NCBI RefSeq assembly: GCF_004078635.1
Contig: NZ_RZNB01000002.1
Location: 310,001 to 374,000, forward strand
DNA: 64,000 bases
Direction: 5' to 3'
Source: Labedella phragmitis
GTDB lineage: Bacteria; Actinomycetota; Actinomycetes; Actinomycetales; Microbacteriaceae
In this document: positions 35,448-48,127 of the stretch, one piece after another
Layout of the letters: each line of letters opens with the position of its first letter
How positions within the stretch are numbered: position 1 is the stretch's first letter
Notes under the pieces: generated by a model
The model's database searches: none
The model's input: only the letters and a program-made list of their open reading frames with translations
What the model was told of the DNA's origin: nothing
Made by a program: the position numbers and the translations under genes

Positions 35448-35955
35448 GGTCCTACCGGGCGTCATCGTCGTCGTCGTCCTCGCGGCTCTCCTCTCCCTCA
35501 TGTGGTTCGCCTGGCGAGCGCGCGTCCGTCGCGACGCGGGGCTCGGCGTGCCGCAGGTCCCGGAGTCGTACGTCCCGGCGGAGTCCGTCGACGTGCTGTA
35601 CGTCGCGACGACAGAGGCCGGTCGGCCGCTCGAGCGGCTCGCCGTCCGAGGCCTCGGCTTCCGTGCGCGTGGGGTGCTGTCGATCGCCCCGTCCGGGCTC
35701 GTCCTCGCGATTCCTGGCGAGCGCCCGGCCTTCATCCCCTCCGAGAGCCTGACGGCCGTCTCGACCACGAACGTCGCGATCGACCGCGTCGTCGAGTCCG
35801 ATGGCCTCGTCCGACTCTCCTGGAGCATCTCCGGCGTCGCGTGCGACTCGTTCGTCCGCGTCCTCGACGCCGATCAGCGCACCGTGGTCGCCGACCTCGA
35901 GCGCGTCATCGTCCCCCGTCCCCCAGTACCCACCGAGAGTGAGTCATCATCATGA
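35440..35955 (+). CDS. Membrane protein with PH-like C-terminal domain, embedded in the pyr operon
   Basis: 171 residues from GTG 35440, inside the end of pyrC. One N-terminal membrane helix ([22 protein letters not shown]), a basic stop-transfer RARVRRD, then a compact beta-rich domain of about 130 residues ([40 protein letters not shown]). The same position between pyrC and carA is occupied by a membrane protein in Mycobacterium (Rv1382), so it is a conserved but uncharacterised operon member. It overlaps carA by 4 bases (ATGA). A possible role is anchoring or sensing at the membrane; nothing in the sequence shows an enzymatic site. Confidence 0.82.
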   Translation: MDKVLPGVIVVVVLAALLSLMWFAWRARVRRDAGLGVPQVPESYVPAESVDVLYVATTEAGRPLERLAVRGLGFRARGVLSIAPSGLVLAIPGERPAFIPSESLTAVSTTNVAIDRVVESDGLVRLSWSISGVACDSFVRVLDADQRTVVADLERVIVPRPPVPTESESSS

Positions 35956-37126
35956 GCGACAACCGCTTCGTCCCCGGCCCACCGGCCGTCCTCGTCCTCG
36001 AAGACGGCACCCGCTTCTCCGGCCGAGCGTACGGCGCCGTCGGTCGCACCCTCGGCGAGGTCGTCTTCGCCACGGGAATGACCGGCTACCAGGAGACGCT
36101 CACGGATCCCTCCTACGCGGGCCAGATCGTCATCCAGACAGCGCCGCACATCGGCAACACGGGCGTCAACACCGAGGACCGCGAGTCCGCCCGCATCTGG
36201 GTCGCCGGCTACGTCGTGCGCGACCCCTCCCGCGTGGTCTCCAACTTCCGCGCCCAGGGCTCGCTCGACGACGAGCTCGAACGGGACGGCGTCGTCGGCA
36301 TCGCCGGCATCGACACCCGCGCGGTCACGCGACACATCCGCGCTGCCGGAGCCATGAAGGCCGGCATCTTCTCCGGCGACGAGGCGACGCTCTCGACGGC
36401 CGAGCAGCTCGACCTCGTGCGCCGCGGCGTCGACATGCGCGGACGGAACCTGTCGGGCGACGTCTCGACGGGGGAGCCGTACCGGGTCGCCGCGTCGGGC
36501 GAGCGGATCGGAACCGTCGCCGTCCTCGACCTCGGCGTCAAGAAGTCGACGCTCCACTACCTCTCGGAGCGCGGCTTCGACGTCGAGGTGCTCCCGCAGA
36601 GCGCGACGGCCGATCAGGTCAAGGCGCTGAACCCCGACGCCCTGTTCTTCTCGAACGGCCCGGGAGACCCCGCGGCGTCCGACGCCCACGTCGAGCTCCT
36701 CCGCGAGTCGTTGCGGGCCGGAGTGCCGTACTTCGGCATCTGCTTCGGCAACCAGCTCCTCGGTCGCGCGCTCGGCTTCCCGACCTACAAGCTCCCGTTC
36801 GGCCACCGCGGCATCAACCAGCCGGTGCTCGACAAGACGACGGGACGCGTCGAGATCACCTCTCAGAACCACGGCTTCGCCGTCGACCTCGCGGTGGAGG
36901 GTGTGCACGACTCGCCTGAGGGCTTCGGCCGCGCAGAGGTCAGCCACTACTCCCTCAACGACAACGTCGTCGAGGGGCTGCGGTGCCTCGACATCCCGGC
37001 GTTCAGCGTGCAATACCACCCGGAGTCGGCTGCCGGACCCCACGACGCCAACCACCTGTTCGACCGCTTCCGCGACCTCGTGATCGCACGGCGGGACGAA
37101 ACCACTTCAACGGGAGAGCAGAACTA

Positions 37127-37127
<1 letters not shown>
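35952..37127 (+). CDS. carA: Carbamoyl-phosphate synthase small subunit
   Basis: Glutaminase subunit that feeds ammonia to CarB. 391 residues. N-terminal CPSase domain ([16 protein letters not shown], then [18 protein letters not shown]) and a class I amidotransferase domain with [10 protein letters not shown], nucleophile Cys in [13 protein letters not shown] at about residue 265, and the His/Glu pair in [12 protein letters not shown]. Overlaps the membrane gene by 4 bases and carB by one (TAATG). Confidence 0.97.
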
Positions 37128-40416
<3,289 letters not shown>

Positions 40417-40420
<4 letters not shown>

Positions 40421-41244
40421 CGTTCGGTGATCGACTGACCGCGGCCTTCGCGTCGAACGGTCGGCTCTGCGTGGGGATCGACCCCCACGATGGCCTGCTC
40501 GCTGCGTGGGGTCTGCCCGTGTCGGCCTCGGGCGTGCGCGACTTCGGTTTGCGCGTCGTCGAGGCGACGACGGGGGCCGCCGGCATCGTCAAGCCGCAGG
40601 TGGCGTTCTTCGAGCGCTTCGGCTCGGCGGGATTCGCGGCACTCGAGGAGGTGATCGCCGCGGCGCGGGCGGCAGGCCTGCTCGTGATCGGCGACGTCAA
40701 GCGCGGCGAGATCGGCTCGAGCATGCCCGGGTACGCCGGCGCATGGCTCGAGGTCGGCGGCCCGCTCGAGGTCGACGCGCTCACCCTCAACCCCTACCTC
40801 GGCGTCGCCGACCTCGCCGACACCTTCGCGGCGGCGGCTCGTGTCGGGAAGGGAGCATTCGTCCTCGCCGCGACCTCGAACCCCGCCGGTGCCTCGGTGC
40901 AGGCGGCGCGAACGGCCGACGGTCGTCCGGTCTCGCGCCGCGTGCTCGACGACGTCGCCGACTGGAACGCGACGACGGGCGACCCGTTCGGACCCATCGG
41001 TGTGGTCATCGGCGCGACCGTCGATCTCGCAGCTGCGGGCCTCGGCGACGTGGCGAGGCCACTACCCGTCCTCGCGCCGGGCTTCGGTCATCAGGGCGCC
41101 GACACGGCCAGGGCGCGGGAGATTTACGGGAACCTCTCCGAGGGCGTTATCGTAAGCGAATCACGAAGCCTGCTGTCGAGCGGTCCCACGGGGATCGCAC
41201 ACGCGATCTCCGAGCGGGCGGCAGAGGTGAGAGGAACGTTGTGA
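40417..41244 (+). CDS. pyrF: Orotidine 5'-phosphate decarboxylase (type 2)
   Basis: Final step to UMP. 275 residues, the long type-2 form found in mycobacteria and relatives. [17 protein letters not shown], the [14 protein letters not shown] segment and the active-site [20 protein letters not shown] (Lys/Asp/Lys charge network) are clear. GTG 40417 overlaps carB by 4 bases, and its stop overlaps the gmk GTG (GTGA). pyrE and pyrD are not in the window. Confidence 0.96.
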
Positions 41245-42164
41245 CGCAGGACTCGGGACGTCGACCGCCGGAAGTCGACCGCACCGCCGCCTCTCGTGCC
41301 GCCGTGGCGGCGCGGCGCGCTCGCGCGACGGTCAAGGCCGCCGTGGCGGGAGGGACGCGTTCGGCCGTCGACGTCCTCGACGCCGCGGTCTCCGATCCGG
41401 TCGGCGTCGAAGGCCGCTTGCGTGTCACCGACCTGCTCCTGAGTGTTCCCGCGATCGGTCAGACGAAGCTCCCGCGCATCATGAGCGAGCTCGGCATCTC
41501 GCCGTCGAAGCGGCTCGGCGGCCTGGGCGTGCACCAGCGCCGCAAGCTCAAGGCCTTCCTCGCCGATCGCGAATCCGTCAATCGCGCGCGTCGCCGCAGC
41601 CGCCTCGTCGTGCTCGCGGGTCCCACGGCCGTCGGCAAGGGGACCGTCGCGTCGTACATCCGAGACAACTACCCCGACGTCCTCCTGAGCGTCTCCGCGA
41701 CGACGCGCAAGCCGCGGCCGGGAGAGGTCGAGGGCGTCAACTACTACTTCGTCACCGACGAGGAGTTCGACCGCATGATCGCGCAGGACGAGCTCCTCGA
41801 GTACGCGACGGTGCACAACTCGCACCGCTACGGCACGCCGAGGGGACCGATCGACGAGGCGCTCTCGCGCGGAGACAGCGTCCTCCTCGAGATCGACATC
41901 CAGGGCGCCCGTCAGGTCCGGCGGCATATGCCGGAGGCCACGCTCGTCTTCCTCGTGCCGCCGTCGTGGGACGAACTCGTACGCCGGCTCATCGGTCGGG
42001 GGACCGAGGACGAGGCCGAACAGGCGAGGAGACTCGAGACCGCGCACATCGAACTCGCCGCGCAGGACGAGTTCGATCACCGTGTCGTGAACTCCGACGT
42101 GGGCACTGCGGCCGCCGAGGTCGTAGACTTGTTGGTGACCCGCGGATCCGCGACCTCGCGTTGA
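41241..42164 (+). CDS. gmk: Guanylate kinase with an N-terminal mIHF-like DNA-binding domain
   Basis: 307 residues, about 100 more than a stand-alone guanylate kinase. The C-terminal part (about 118-307) is a complete GMP kinase: P-loop AGPTAVGKGT at 126-135, LLSVSATTRKPRPGEVEGVN, LLEYATVHNSHRYGTPR and LLEIDIQGARQVR. The N-terminal part contains RVTDLLLSVPAIGQTKLPRI and MSELGISPSKRLGGLGVHQR (residues 61-100), which matches the helix-two-turn-helix region of actinobacterial integration host factor mIHF. In Mycobacterium mihF is a separate gene directly upstream of gmk. GTG 41241 overlaps the pyrF stop and has GAGAGGA upstream. The frame has no stop between the two parts, so a fused product is the simplest reading. 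Confidence 0.93.
   Translation: MTQDSGRRPPEVDRTAASRAAVAARRARATVKAAVAGGTRSAVDVLDAAVSDPVGVEGRLRVTDLLLSVPAIGQTKLPRIMSELGISPSKRLGGLGVHQRRKLKAFLADRESVNRARRRSRLVVLAGPTAVGKGTVASYIRDNYPDVLLSVSATTRKPRPGEVEGVNYYFVTDEEFDRMIAQDELLEYATVHNSHRYGTPRGPIDEALSRGDSVLLEIDIQGARQVRRHMPEATLVFLVPPSWDELVRRLIGRGTEDEAEQARRLETAHIELAAQDEFDHRVVNSDVGTAAAEVVDLLVTRGSATSR
42124..42129 (+). promoter_or_regulatory. Candidate internal -10 element (TAGACT) for rpoZ
   Basis: TAGACT lies inside the last codons of gmk and would give rpoZ a leader of about 110 bases. The gmk-rpoZ gap of 81 bases has no terminator, so rpoZ could be read from both this site and the pyr operon. Confidence 0.35.
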
Positions 42165-42245
42165 TCGCTTCCGAGCACGCTTCTCCTCCGGAGAACGCTC
42201 GATCCATCCGCTCACGAACAAGCGCACCAGGAGTGTGAAAGAACC

Positions 42246-42503
42246 ATGGCCGATCGCCAAAAAGGAATCATCGACCCGCCCATCGACGAGCTTCTCTCGA
42301 AGGTCGACTCGAAGTACGCTCTCGTGATCTTCGCCTCCAAGCGAGCCCGTCAGATCAACGACTACTACGCCGACCTGCACGAGGGCAGCCTCTTCGACAA
42401 CGTCGGCCCGCTCGTGGACTCGAACGTCGACGACAAGCCCCTCTCGGTCGCCATGCGCGAGATCAACGAGGACAAGCTCACCGTCCGCCAGCTCGCGGAA
42501 TAG
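42246..42503 (+). CDS. rpoZ: DNA-directed RNA polymerase omega subunit
   Basis: Small subunit that chaperones beta-prime and links RNA polymerase assembly to gmk and ppGpp physiology in many bacteria. 85 residues, with [20 protein letters not shown] and [13 protein letters not shown] as family marks and a C-terminal [26 protein letters not shown] precedes the ATG. A strong terminator follows 8 bases after the stop. Confidence 0.95.
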   Translation: MADRQKGIIDPPIDELLSKVDSKYALVIFASKRARQINDYYADLHEGSLFDNVGPLVDSNVDDKPLSVAMREINEDKLTVRQLAE

Positions 42504-42511
42504 CATCACCG

Positions 42512-42543
42512 GAACGGCCGGCCCCATCGGGAGCCGGCCGTTC
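42512..42543 (+). terminator. Terminator closing the pyr-gmk-rpoZ transcription unit
   Basis: A perfect 11-bp stem (42512-42522 with 42533-42543) around a 10-base loop, followed by GTTCGTC. The remaining 120 bases before metK hold no gene; coaBC, often found here in actinobacteria, is absent. Confidence 0.82.
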
Positions 42544-42664
42544 GTTCGTCACCACCCCGCGTGATCCGGACGGCGTCGGCCGGGCCGCGGTGTCGGCGGT
42601 CCGGTGCAGACTGGGGCCGTCGATCAGATCGTCGAGCATCGAACCTTTCACTCTGGAGTCCTCC

Positions 42665-43858
42665 ATGACCGTGCGTCGCCTCTTCACGTCCGAATCCGTC
42701 ACCGAAGGACACCCGGACAAGGTCTGCGACCAGATCTCCGACAGCATCCTCGACGCGCTCCTCACGGTCGACCCGGCGAGCCGCGTCGCGGTCGAGACGC
42801 TCGTGACGACGGGACTCGTCCACGTGGCGGGAGAGGTCTCGACCGACGGGTACGTCGAGATCCCCCAGATCGTGCGCGACGTCGTCACGGGCATCGGCTA
42901 CGACTCGTCGGAGACCGGATTCGACGGCGCCTCGTGCGGCGTCTCTGTCTCGATCGGGCAGCAGTCGCCCGACATCGCGCAAGGCGTCGACTCCGCCTTC
43001 GAGTCGCGCGAGCAGTCGAGCGTCGACGCTCGCGACGCCCAGGGCGCCGGCGACCAGGGCATCATGTTCGGGTACGCCACGAACGAGACCCCCGAGCTCA
43101 TGCCGATCCCCATCTGGATCGCCCACCGCCTCGCCGAGCGCCTCTCCGCGGTCCGCAAGAGCGGCGAGCTCGAGTTCCTGCGGCCCGACGGCAAGACGCA
43201 AGCGACGATCGGGTACGAGGGCGCGGTCCCGCGATCCGTGGAGACGATCGTGCTCTCCACCCAGCACGCGGCCGACGTCTCCACGGCCGACGTGCGTGCC
43301 GCCGTCGCCGAGCACGTCATCCGCCCCGTGCTCGAGCAGCTCGACCTCGACACGTCCGACACGCGGTTCCTCATCAATCCGACCGGCACGTTCGTCATCG
43401 GCGGCCCCAAGGGCGACGCGGGCCTGACCGGCCGCAAGATCATCATCGACACCTACGGTGGAGCGTCCCGTCACGGCGGGGGAGCGTTCAGCGGCAAGGA
43501 CCCGTCGAAGGTCGACCGTTCGGCGGCCTACGCCATGCGGTGGGTCGCGAAGAACGCCGTCGCCGCGGGTCTCGCCGAACGCCTCGAGCTGCAGGTCGCG
43601 TACGCGATCGGCGCCGCCGCTCCCGTCGGTCTGTACGTCGAGACGTTCGGAACGAACGCCGTCCCGGAGGAGCGCATCGTCGAGGCCATCCGTTCGGTGT
43701 TCGACTTGCGGCCCGCCGCCATCATCGAGGACCTCGACCTCCTCCGCCCGATCTACGCCCAGACGGCTGCCTACGGTCACTTCGGTCGCGAGCTGCCCGA
43801 TTTCACCTGGGAGCGCACGGACCGCGTCGACGACCTGCGGGCCGCAGCGGGACTCTAG
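42665..43858 (+). CDS. metK: S-adenosylmethionine synthase
   Basis: Makes SAM from methionine and ATP. 397 residues from ATG 42665, with CTGGAG 6-8 bases upstream; an in-frame ATG at 42590 is too early. [19 protein letters not shown] at about 16-34, [11 protein letters not shown], and the P-loop-like [19 protein letters not shown] are diagnostic. I looked for a SAM riboswitch in the 120 bases between the rpoZ terminator and metK and saw none. priA follows 8 bases after the stop. Confidence 0.97.
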   Translation: MTVRRLFTSESVTEGHPDKVCDQISDSILDALLTVDPASRVAVETLVTTGLVHVAGEVSTDGYVEIPQIVRDVVTGIGYDSSETGFDGASCGVSVSIGQQSPDIAQGVDSAFESREQSSVDARDAQGAGDQGIMFGYATNETPELMPIPIWIAHRLAERLSAVRKSGELEFLRPDGKTQATIGYEGAVPRSVETIVLSTQHAADVSTADVRAAVAEHVIRPVLEQLDLDTSDTRFLINPTGTFVIGGPKGDAGLTGRKIIIDTYGGASRHGGGAFSGKDPSKVDRSAAYAMRWVAKNAVAAGLAERLELQVAYAIGAAAPVGLYVETFGTNAVPEERIVEAIRSVFDLRPAAIIEDLDLLRPIYAQTAAYGHFGRELPDFTWERTDRVDDLRAAAGL

Positions 43859-43866
43859 GGGGCGGT

Positions 43867-45816
43867 GTGGCCGCCCCGGTCGCGCGCGTCGTCATCGATT
43901 CGCCCCTCCCGCAACTCGATCACCTCTTCGACTACGCCGTCCCCCGCGAGATGGAGGGGGTCGTCCCCGGCGTCCGGGTCCGCGTGCCGCTGCGCACCGC
44001 CGGCCGCGTCGCCGACGCTTTCGTCGTCGAGGTCGCCGACGAGTCGGAGCACGGCGGCGCCCTGAGCCCCCTCGATGCCCTCGTCTCGACGGTCCCGGTG
44101 CTCTCGACCGAGGTGTGGACGCTCGCGCGAGCCGTCGCCGATCGGGTCGCGGGCACCGCGAGCGACGTGCTGCGGCTCGCCGTCCCGAAGCGACAGGTGC
44201 GCGTCGAGAAGGCCTATGTCGCCGCCGGTTCTCCGTCCGTGCCGCCGTCGCCCGTCGGAGCGGTGCCGACCGCGGGCTACGCCGGAGCTGACCTCGACGA
44301 GGGGATCGCTGGAGGAGGGCGCTTCGCTCTCGACGCCGTGCCGACGCTCGCCCGCCTGCCCGACGGCGGTTCGGTCGGGTCCTGGGCCGTGACGGCGGCT
44401 CGTCTCGCCGCCAACACCGCTGCGCGCGGTCGGCAGACGATCGTGTCGGTCCCCGACCATCGCGACCTCGACCAGCTCGAGGCTGCCCTCTCCGCGATCG
44501 GTGTCGCCGACATCGTCCTGCGCTTCGACGCCGCCCAGCCGCCCGCCGAGCGCTACCGCGCCTTCCTCGCGTCCCTCGGGGACGGGCCCCACATCGTGAT
44601 CGGCAACCGCTCGGCGCTCTATGCCCCGGCGTCACGGCTGGGTCTCGTCGTCGTCGTCGACGACGGCGATCCGCTCCACCGCGAGCCGCTCGCGCCGTAC
44701 GCCCACTCGCGGGACGTCGCCCTCGTCCGACAGTCCCAATCGGGAGCCGCGCTCGTGCTCCTGTCGCACGCGCGCAGCGTCGACGCCGAGCGGCTCGTCG
44801 AGCTCGAGTACCTGACGCCCGTCTCGCCGTCGCCGTCGGTCCGTCCGCGCGTCGTGCTCGCCGAGGACCCGCCGGGGGAGGCGAGCTCCCGCATCCCCGC
44901 AACGGCGTGGGCGCTCGCGCGGGAGGGGCTCGCGGCGGGCCCCGTGCTCGTCCAGGTCGCCCGCCCGGGCTACGCTCCCGTGGTCGCGTGCGCGTCGTGC
45001 GGCACGGCGGCCACGTGTGCGCGCTGTCACGGCCCGCTCGGCGTGCGCCGGCGCGGTCAGGCGCCGCAGTGCGGCGTCTGCGGCGCGGTCGCGGCGCCGT
45101 GGCGATGCGACGTGTGCGATGGCACGTCCCTCCGGCTCGTGTCCCGAGGCAGCGGCCGGACGGCCGAGGAACTCGGGAGGGCGTTCCCGGGCGCCCGCGT
45201 GATCGTCGCCGACGGCGAGCACCGGGTGCTGACACTCCCCGACACCCCGGCCCTCGTCGTCGCGACGCGTGGTGCCGAGCCCGTCGCGGCCGGCGGATAC
45301 CGCGCCGTCCTGCTCCTCGACGGCGAGCGCATGCTCGCGCGTGAGTCGCTCACGATCGCCGAGGACGCCTTGCGGTGGTGGTCGAACGCCGCGGCCCTCG
45401 CCGCCCCACGAGCTCCCGTCGTCCTCGCCGGAGTGTCCGGCCCCCTCGCCCAGGCCTTCGCCGGGTGGAACCATGCGAGCTTCGCCGCTCGCGAGCTCGC
45501 GGACCGGCGCACGCTCGGTTTCCCGCCGTCCGTCCGTACGGCGACGGTGACGGGGCCGGTGGACGCCGTCGCCGCGGCCGTCGAGGCGCTCGACGGCATC
45601 GCGATCCGCGACGTCCTCGGCCCGACGCCGGTCGACGAGGGCGGCGTACGATCGATCGTGCGCTTCGACTACCGCGTCGGGGCGGACGTCGCCCGCGAGC
45701 TCCGCGCCGTCCTCATCCGCAACGCGACGGCGCGGCGGCGCCCCGTCGCGGGGCGACCCCAACGTGCCGTGCCGTCGCTGCGGCTCCATTTCGACGACCC
45801 GGAGGTGTGGACGTGA
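43867..45816 (+). CDS. priA: Replication restart protein PriA, helicase-degenerate actinobacterial form
   Basis: 649 residues from GTG 43867, with AGGGGG about 6 bases upstream. The N-terminal 3'-DNA-binding domain (RVVIDSPLPQLDHLFDYAVP) and the zinc region with eight cysteines (CASCGTAATCARCH to CGVCGAVAAPWRCDVCDG, residues about 376-420) are kept. The helicase core has lost its ATP site: where Walker A is expected the sequence reads DGGSVGSWAVTAARL, and the DEEH box is VVVVDDGDPLHRE. HAMAP treats the actinobacterial proteins as lacking helicase activity. It probably keeps a role in loading the replisome at restarted forks. Overlaps fmt by 4 bases. Confidence 0.92.
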   Translation: MAAPVARVVIDSPLPQLDHLFDYAVPREMEGVVPGVRVRVPLRTAGRVADAFVVEVADESEHGGALSPLDALVSTVPVLSTEVWTLARAVADRVAGTASDVLRLAVPKRQVRVEKAYVAAGSPSVPPSPVGAVPTAGYAGADLDEGIAGGGRFALDAVPTLARLPDGGSVGSWAVTAARLAANTAARGRQTIVSVPDHRDLDQLEAALSAIGVADIVLRFDAAQPPAERYRAFLASLGDGPHIVIGNRSALYAPASRLGLVVVVDDGDPLHREPLAPYAHSRDVALVRQSQSGAALVLLSHARSVDAERLVELEYLTPVSPSPSVRPRVVLAEDPPGEASSRIPATAWALAREGLAAGPVLVQVARPGYAPVVACASCGTAATCARCHGPLGVRRRGQAPQCGVCGAVAAPWRCDVCDGTSLRLVSRGSGRTAEELGRAFPGARVIVADGEHRVLTLPDTPALVVATRGAEPVAAGGYRAVLLLDGERMLARESLTIAEDALRWWSNAAALAAPRAPVVLAGVSGPLAQAFAGWNHASFAARELADRRTLGFPPSVRTATVTGPVDAVAAAVEALDGIAIRDVLGPTPVDEGGVRSIVRFDYRVGADVARELRAVLIRNATARRRPVAGRPQRAVPSLRLHFDDPEVWT

Positions 45817-46730
45817 GGATCGTCTTCGCTGGAAGCCCGATCACCGCTGTGCCGACGCTCGACGCCCTCGTCGCAGCCGGACACGAGATCGCGGCGGTCG
45901 TGACCCGCCCTGACGCGCCGGTCGGCCGGCGGCGCGTGCTCACCCCGTCGCCCGTCGCGGCCGCAGCGGAGGAGCGCGGCCTCGCTGTCGTTCGCGCCGC
46001 GCGACTCGACGCGGCAGCGACCGAGCAGATCCTCGCGACGAGACCCGAGCTCGGGGTCATCGTGGCGTTCGGGGGCCTCGTGCGGGAGCCGCTCCTCAGC
46101 GGGCCGGACCACGGGTGGATCAATCTGCATTTCTCGGCGCTCCCCGCGTGGCGTGGTGCCTCTCCCGTCCAGCACTCGATCGTGCACCGCTCCGGTGCCG
46201 GAGCGACCGTGTTCCAGCTCGTCCCCGAACTCGATGCCGGCCCGGTGTGGTCGCGTCGGGAGCGCCCGCTCACGGGGGAGGAGACGACGGGAGACCTGCT
46301 CGACGAGCTCGCCCGTTCCGGTGCGGACGACGTCGTCTCCGTCGTCGCCGCGATCGCCCGCGGCGAGCGCCCGACCGATCAGACCGGAGAGCCGAGCTTC
46401 GCCCCGAAGCTCGGGGTCGACGACGCTCGCGTGGACTGGCGGCTCCCGTCCGAGGACGTCGTCGCGCACATCCGCGGGATGACCCCCGAGCCGGGTGCCC
46501 ACACGACGGTCGGCGGCGTGCGCCTGAAGGTCACTGCGGTCGGTGACGCGCCGGCTGACGCGCCGTCGCTGGCGGTCGGCGCGATGACCGCCGTCGGAAG
46601 GAACGTCCTCGTCGGCACCGGCTCGACACCCGTTCGACTCGTCAGGGTCCAGCCGGCGGGGAAGAAGGACATGGACGCCGCCGACTGGTGGCGCGGTCTC
46701 ACGACCGTGGAAGGACTGATCGCATCATGA
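45813..46730 (+). CDS. fmt: Methionyl-tRNA formyltransferase
   Basis: Formylates initiator Met-tRNA using 10-formyl-THF. 305 residues from GTG 45813. RIVFAGSPITAVPTLDALVA at the N-terminus, the active-site region WINLHFSALPAWRGASPVQHSI (His and nearby Ser in place of the more usual SLLP) and FAPKLGVDDARVDWR are present, as is the C-terminal tRNA-binding domain. No def gene is adjacent. Overlaps priA and rsmB by 4 bases each. Confidence 0.96.
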   Translation: MRIVFAGSPITAVPTLDALVAAGHEIAAVVTRPDAPVGRRRVLTPSPVAAAAEERGLAVVRAARLDAAATEQILATRPELGVIVAFGGLVREPLLSGPDHGWINLHFSALPAWRGASPVQHSIVHRSGAGATVFQLVPELDAGPVWSRRERPLTGEETTGDLLDELARSGADDVVSVVAAIARGERPTDQTGEPSFAPKLGVDDARVDWRLPSEDVVAHIRGMTPEPGAHTTVGGVRLKVTAVGDAPADAPSLAVGAMTAVGRNVLVGTGSTPVRLVRVQPAGKKDMDAADWWRGLTTVEGLIAS

Positions 46731-48127
46731 GCGGCGACATCCGGCGGCAGCGCCCCGACGAACGGATCCAGCCCGCGCGGGTCGTCGCCTTCGAGGTGAT
46801 CTCGTCCGTGAGCCACGAGGACGCGTACGCGAACCTCCTCCTCCCGGGGGCGATCACGTCAGCGGGACTGGATCGGGCCGACGCGGGCCTCGCGACCGAG
46901 CTCTGTTACGGCACCTTGCGGATGCGCGGCTACTACGACCGGGTGATCTCGATCGCGGCCGGCCGCAGCGTCGACCGGATCGACCCCACCGTCCTCGACA
47001 TCCTGCGGCTCGGAGCGCACCAGATCCTCGGGATGAGGGTCGCCGACCACGCGGCCGTGAACGAGTCGGTCGCGCTCGCGCGGCGCTACGCGTCCCGGTC
47101 GGCCGTCGGCTTCACGAACGGTGTCCTCCGGGGAATCACGCGCCGTTCCCCCGAGGAGTGGCTGCGCGACGTCGCGGAGTCGGCGCCGGACGCGGACGAG
47201 CGCCGCGCTGTCCTCGCCTCCCATCCGGAGTGGGTCGTCCGGGCCTTCCGCCGCTCACTCGCAGCCGAGGGGCGGGAAGCCGAGCTCGACGCCCTCCTCG
47301 ACGCCGACAACCTCGCGCCCGCCGTCAACTTCGCGGCGCTCCCCGGCCTCGCCTCGCGACCGGACGACGCGTCTCCGAACCGGTTCTCCCCGGTCGGCTT
47401 CACGGGCGACGGCGGAGACCCGGAGCACGCCGTGACCGCCTCCGGCGGCCGGATCCGTGTGCAGGACGAGGGGTCGCAACTCGTCGCGCTCGCCCTCACG
47501 CGCGCTCGGCCCGTGCGGGCGGGAGAGCGGTGGCTCGATCTGTGCGCAGGGCCCGGCGGGAAGACCGCCATCCTCGCGGCCGAGGCCCTCGCGGCGGGTG
47601 CAGGGCTCGAGGCCAACGAGCTCGTGCCCGCGAGGGCCGAACTCGTGCGTCGTGCTCTCGCAGCGGTTCCGCTCGACGTCCCCGTGCGGGTCGGTGACGG
47701 CACGACGATCGGCGAATCCCATCCCGGCCGGTACGACCGCGTGCTCCTCGACGCTCCGTGTACGGGCCTCGGGGCGCTGCGTCGTCGTCCGGAGGCGCGC
47801 TGGCGCAAGCAGCCGCGTGACGTCCCGGAGCTCGCGGACCTCCAGGCCCGACTGCTCGACGCCGCGATCGCCGCGACGAAGCCGGGAGGGCTCGTCGCCT
47901 ACGTCACGTGCTCTCCGCACCTCGCGGAGACGCGAGCCGTCGTGTCGACGGCCGTGCGGCGGTCCGCCGGTCGCGTCACCGAGCTCGACGCCGGAGCGGT
48001 GCTCCGCGGGATCGCGGGGGATGATCTCGACCTCGGCGGGGACGACTCCCGCCTCAGCGCCCAATTGTGGCCGCACCGACACGCGACCGATGCGATGTTC
48101 CTCTCGCTCCTCGCCGTCGAGGCGTGA
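46727..48127 (+). CDS. rsmB: 16S rRNA (cytosine-967-C5) methyltransferase RsmB
   Basis: 466 residues: an N-terminal NusB-like domain (about 10-140, with PTVLDILRLGAHQILGMR and FTNGVLRGITRRS) and a C-terminal SAM-dependent methyltransferase. RVQDEGSQLVALAL, the SAM motif WLDLCAGPGGKTAILAAEA, the DAPCTGLGALRRRPEARW motif and the catalytic Cys in YVTCSPHLAETRAVV identify the m5C RNA methyltransferase family. Coupled to fmt by ATGA. Confidence 0.94.
   Translation: MSGDIRRQRPDERIQPARVVAFEVISSVSHEDAYANLLLPGAITSAGLDRADAGLATELCYGTLRMRGYYDRVISIAAGRSVDRIDPTVLDILRLGAHQILGMRVADHAAVNESVALARRYASRSAVGFTNGVLRGITRRSPEEWLRDVAESAPDADERRAVLASHPEWVVRAFRRSLAAEGREAELDALLDADNLAPAVNFAALPGLASRPDDASPNRFSPVGFTGDGGDPEHAVTASGGRIRVQDEGSQLVALALTRARPVRAGERWLDLCAGPGGKTAILAAEALAAGAGLEANELVPARAELVRRALAAVPLDVPVRVGDGTTIGESHPGRYDRVLLDAPCTGLGALRRRPEARWRKQPRDVPELADLQARLLDAAIAATKPGGLVAYVTCSPHLAETRAVVSTAVRRSAGRVTELDAGAVLRGIAGDDLDLGGDDSRLSAQLWPHRHATDAMFLSLLAVEA

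Noticed and set aside
42544-42664. A SAM riboswitch before metK
   Set aside because: No SAM-I, SAM-II or SAM-IV-like conserved core or hairpin arrangement could be recognised in the 120 available bases.
42604-43866. An upstream in-frame extension of priA of about 420 codons through metK
   Set aside because: The extension is Arg-rich shadow of metK in another frame. PriA homology begins at the GTG 43867, which has its own ribosome binding site.
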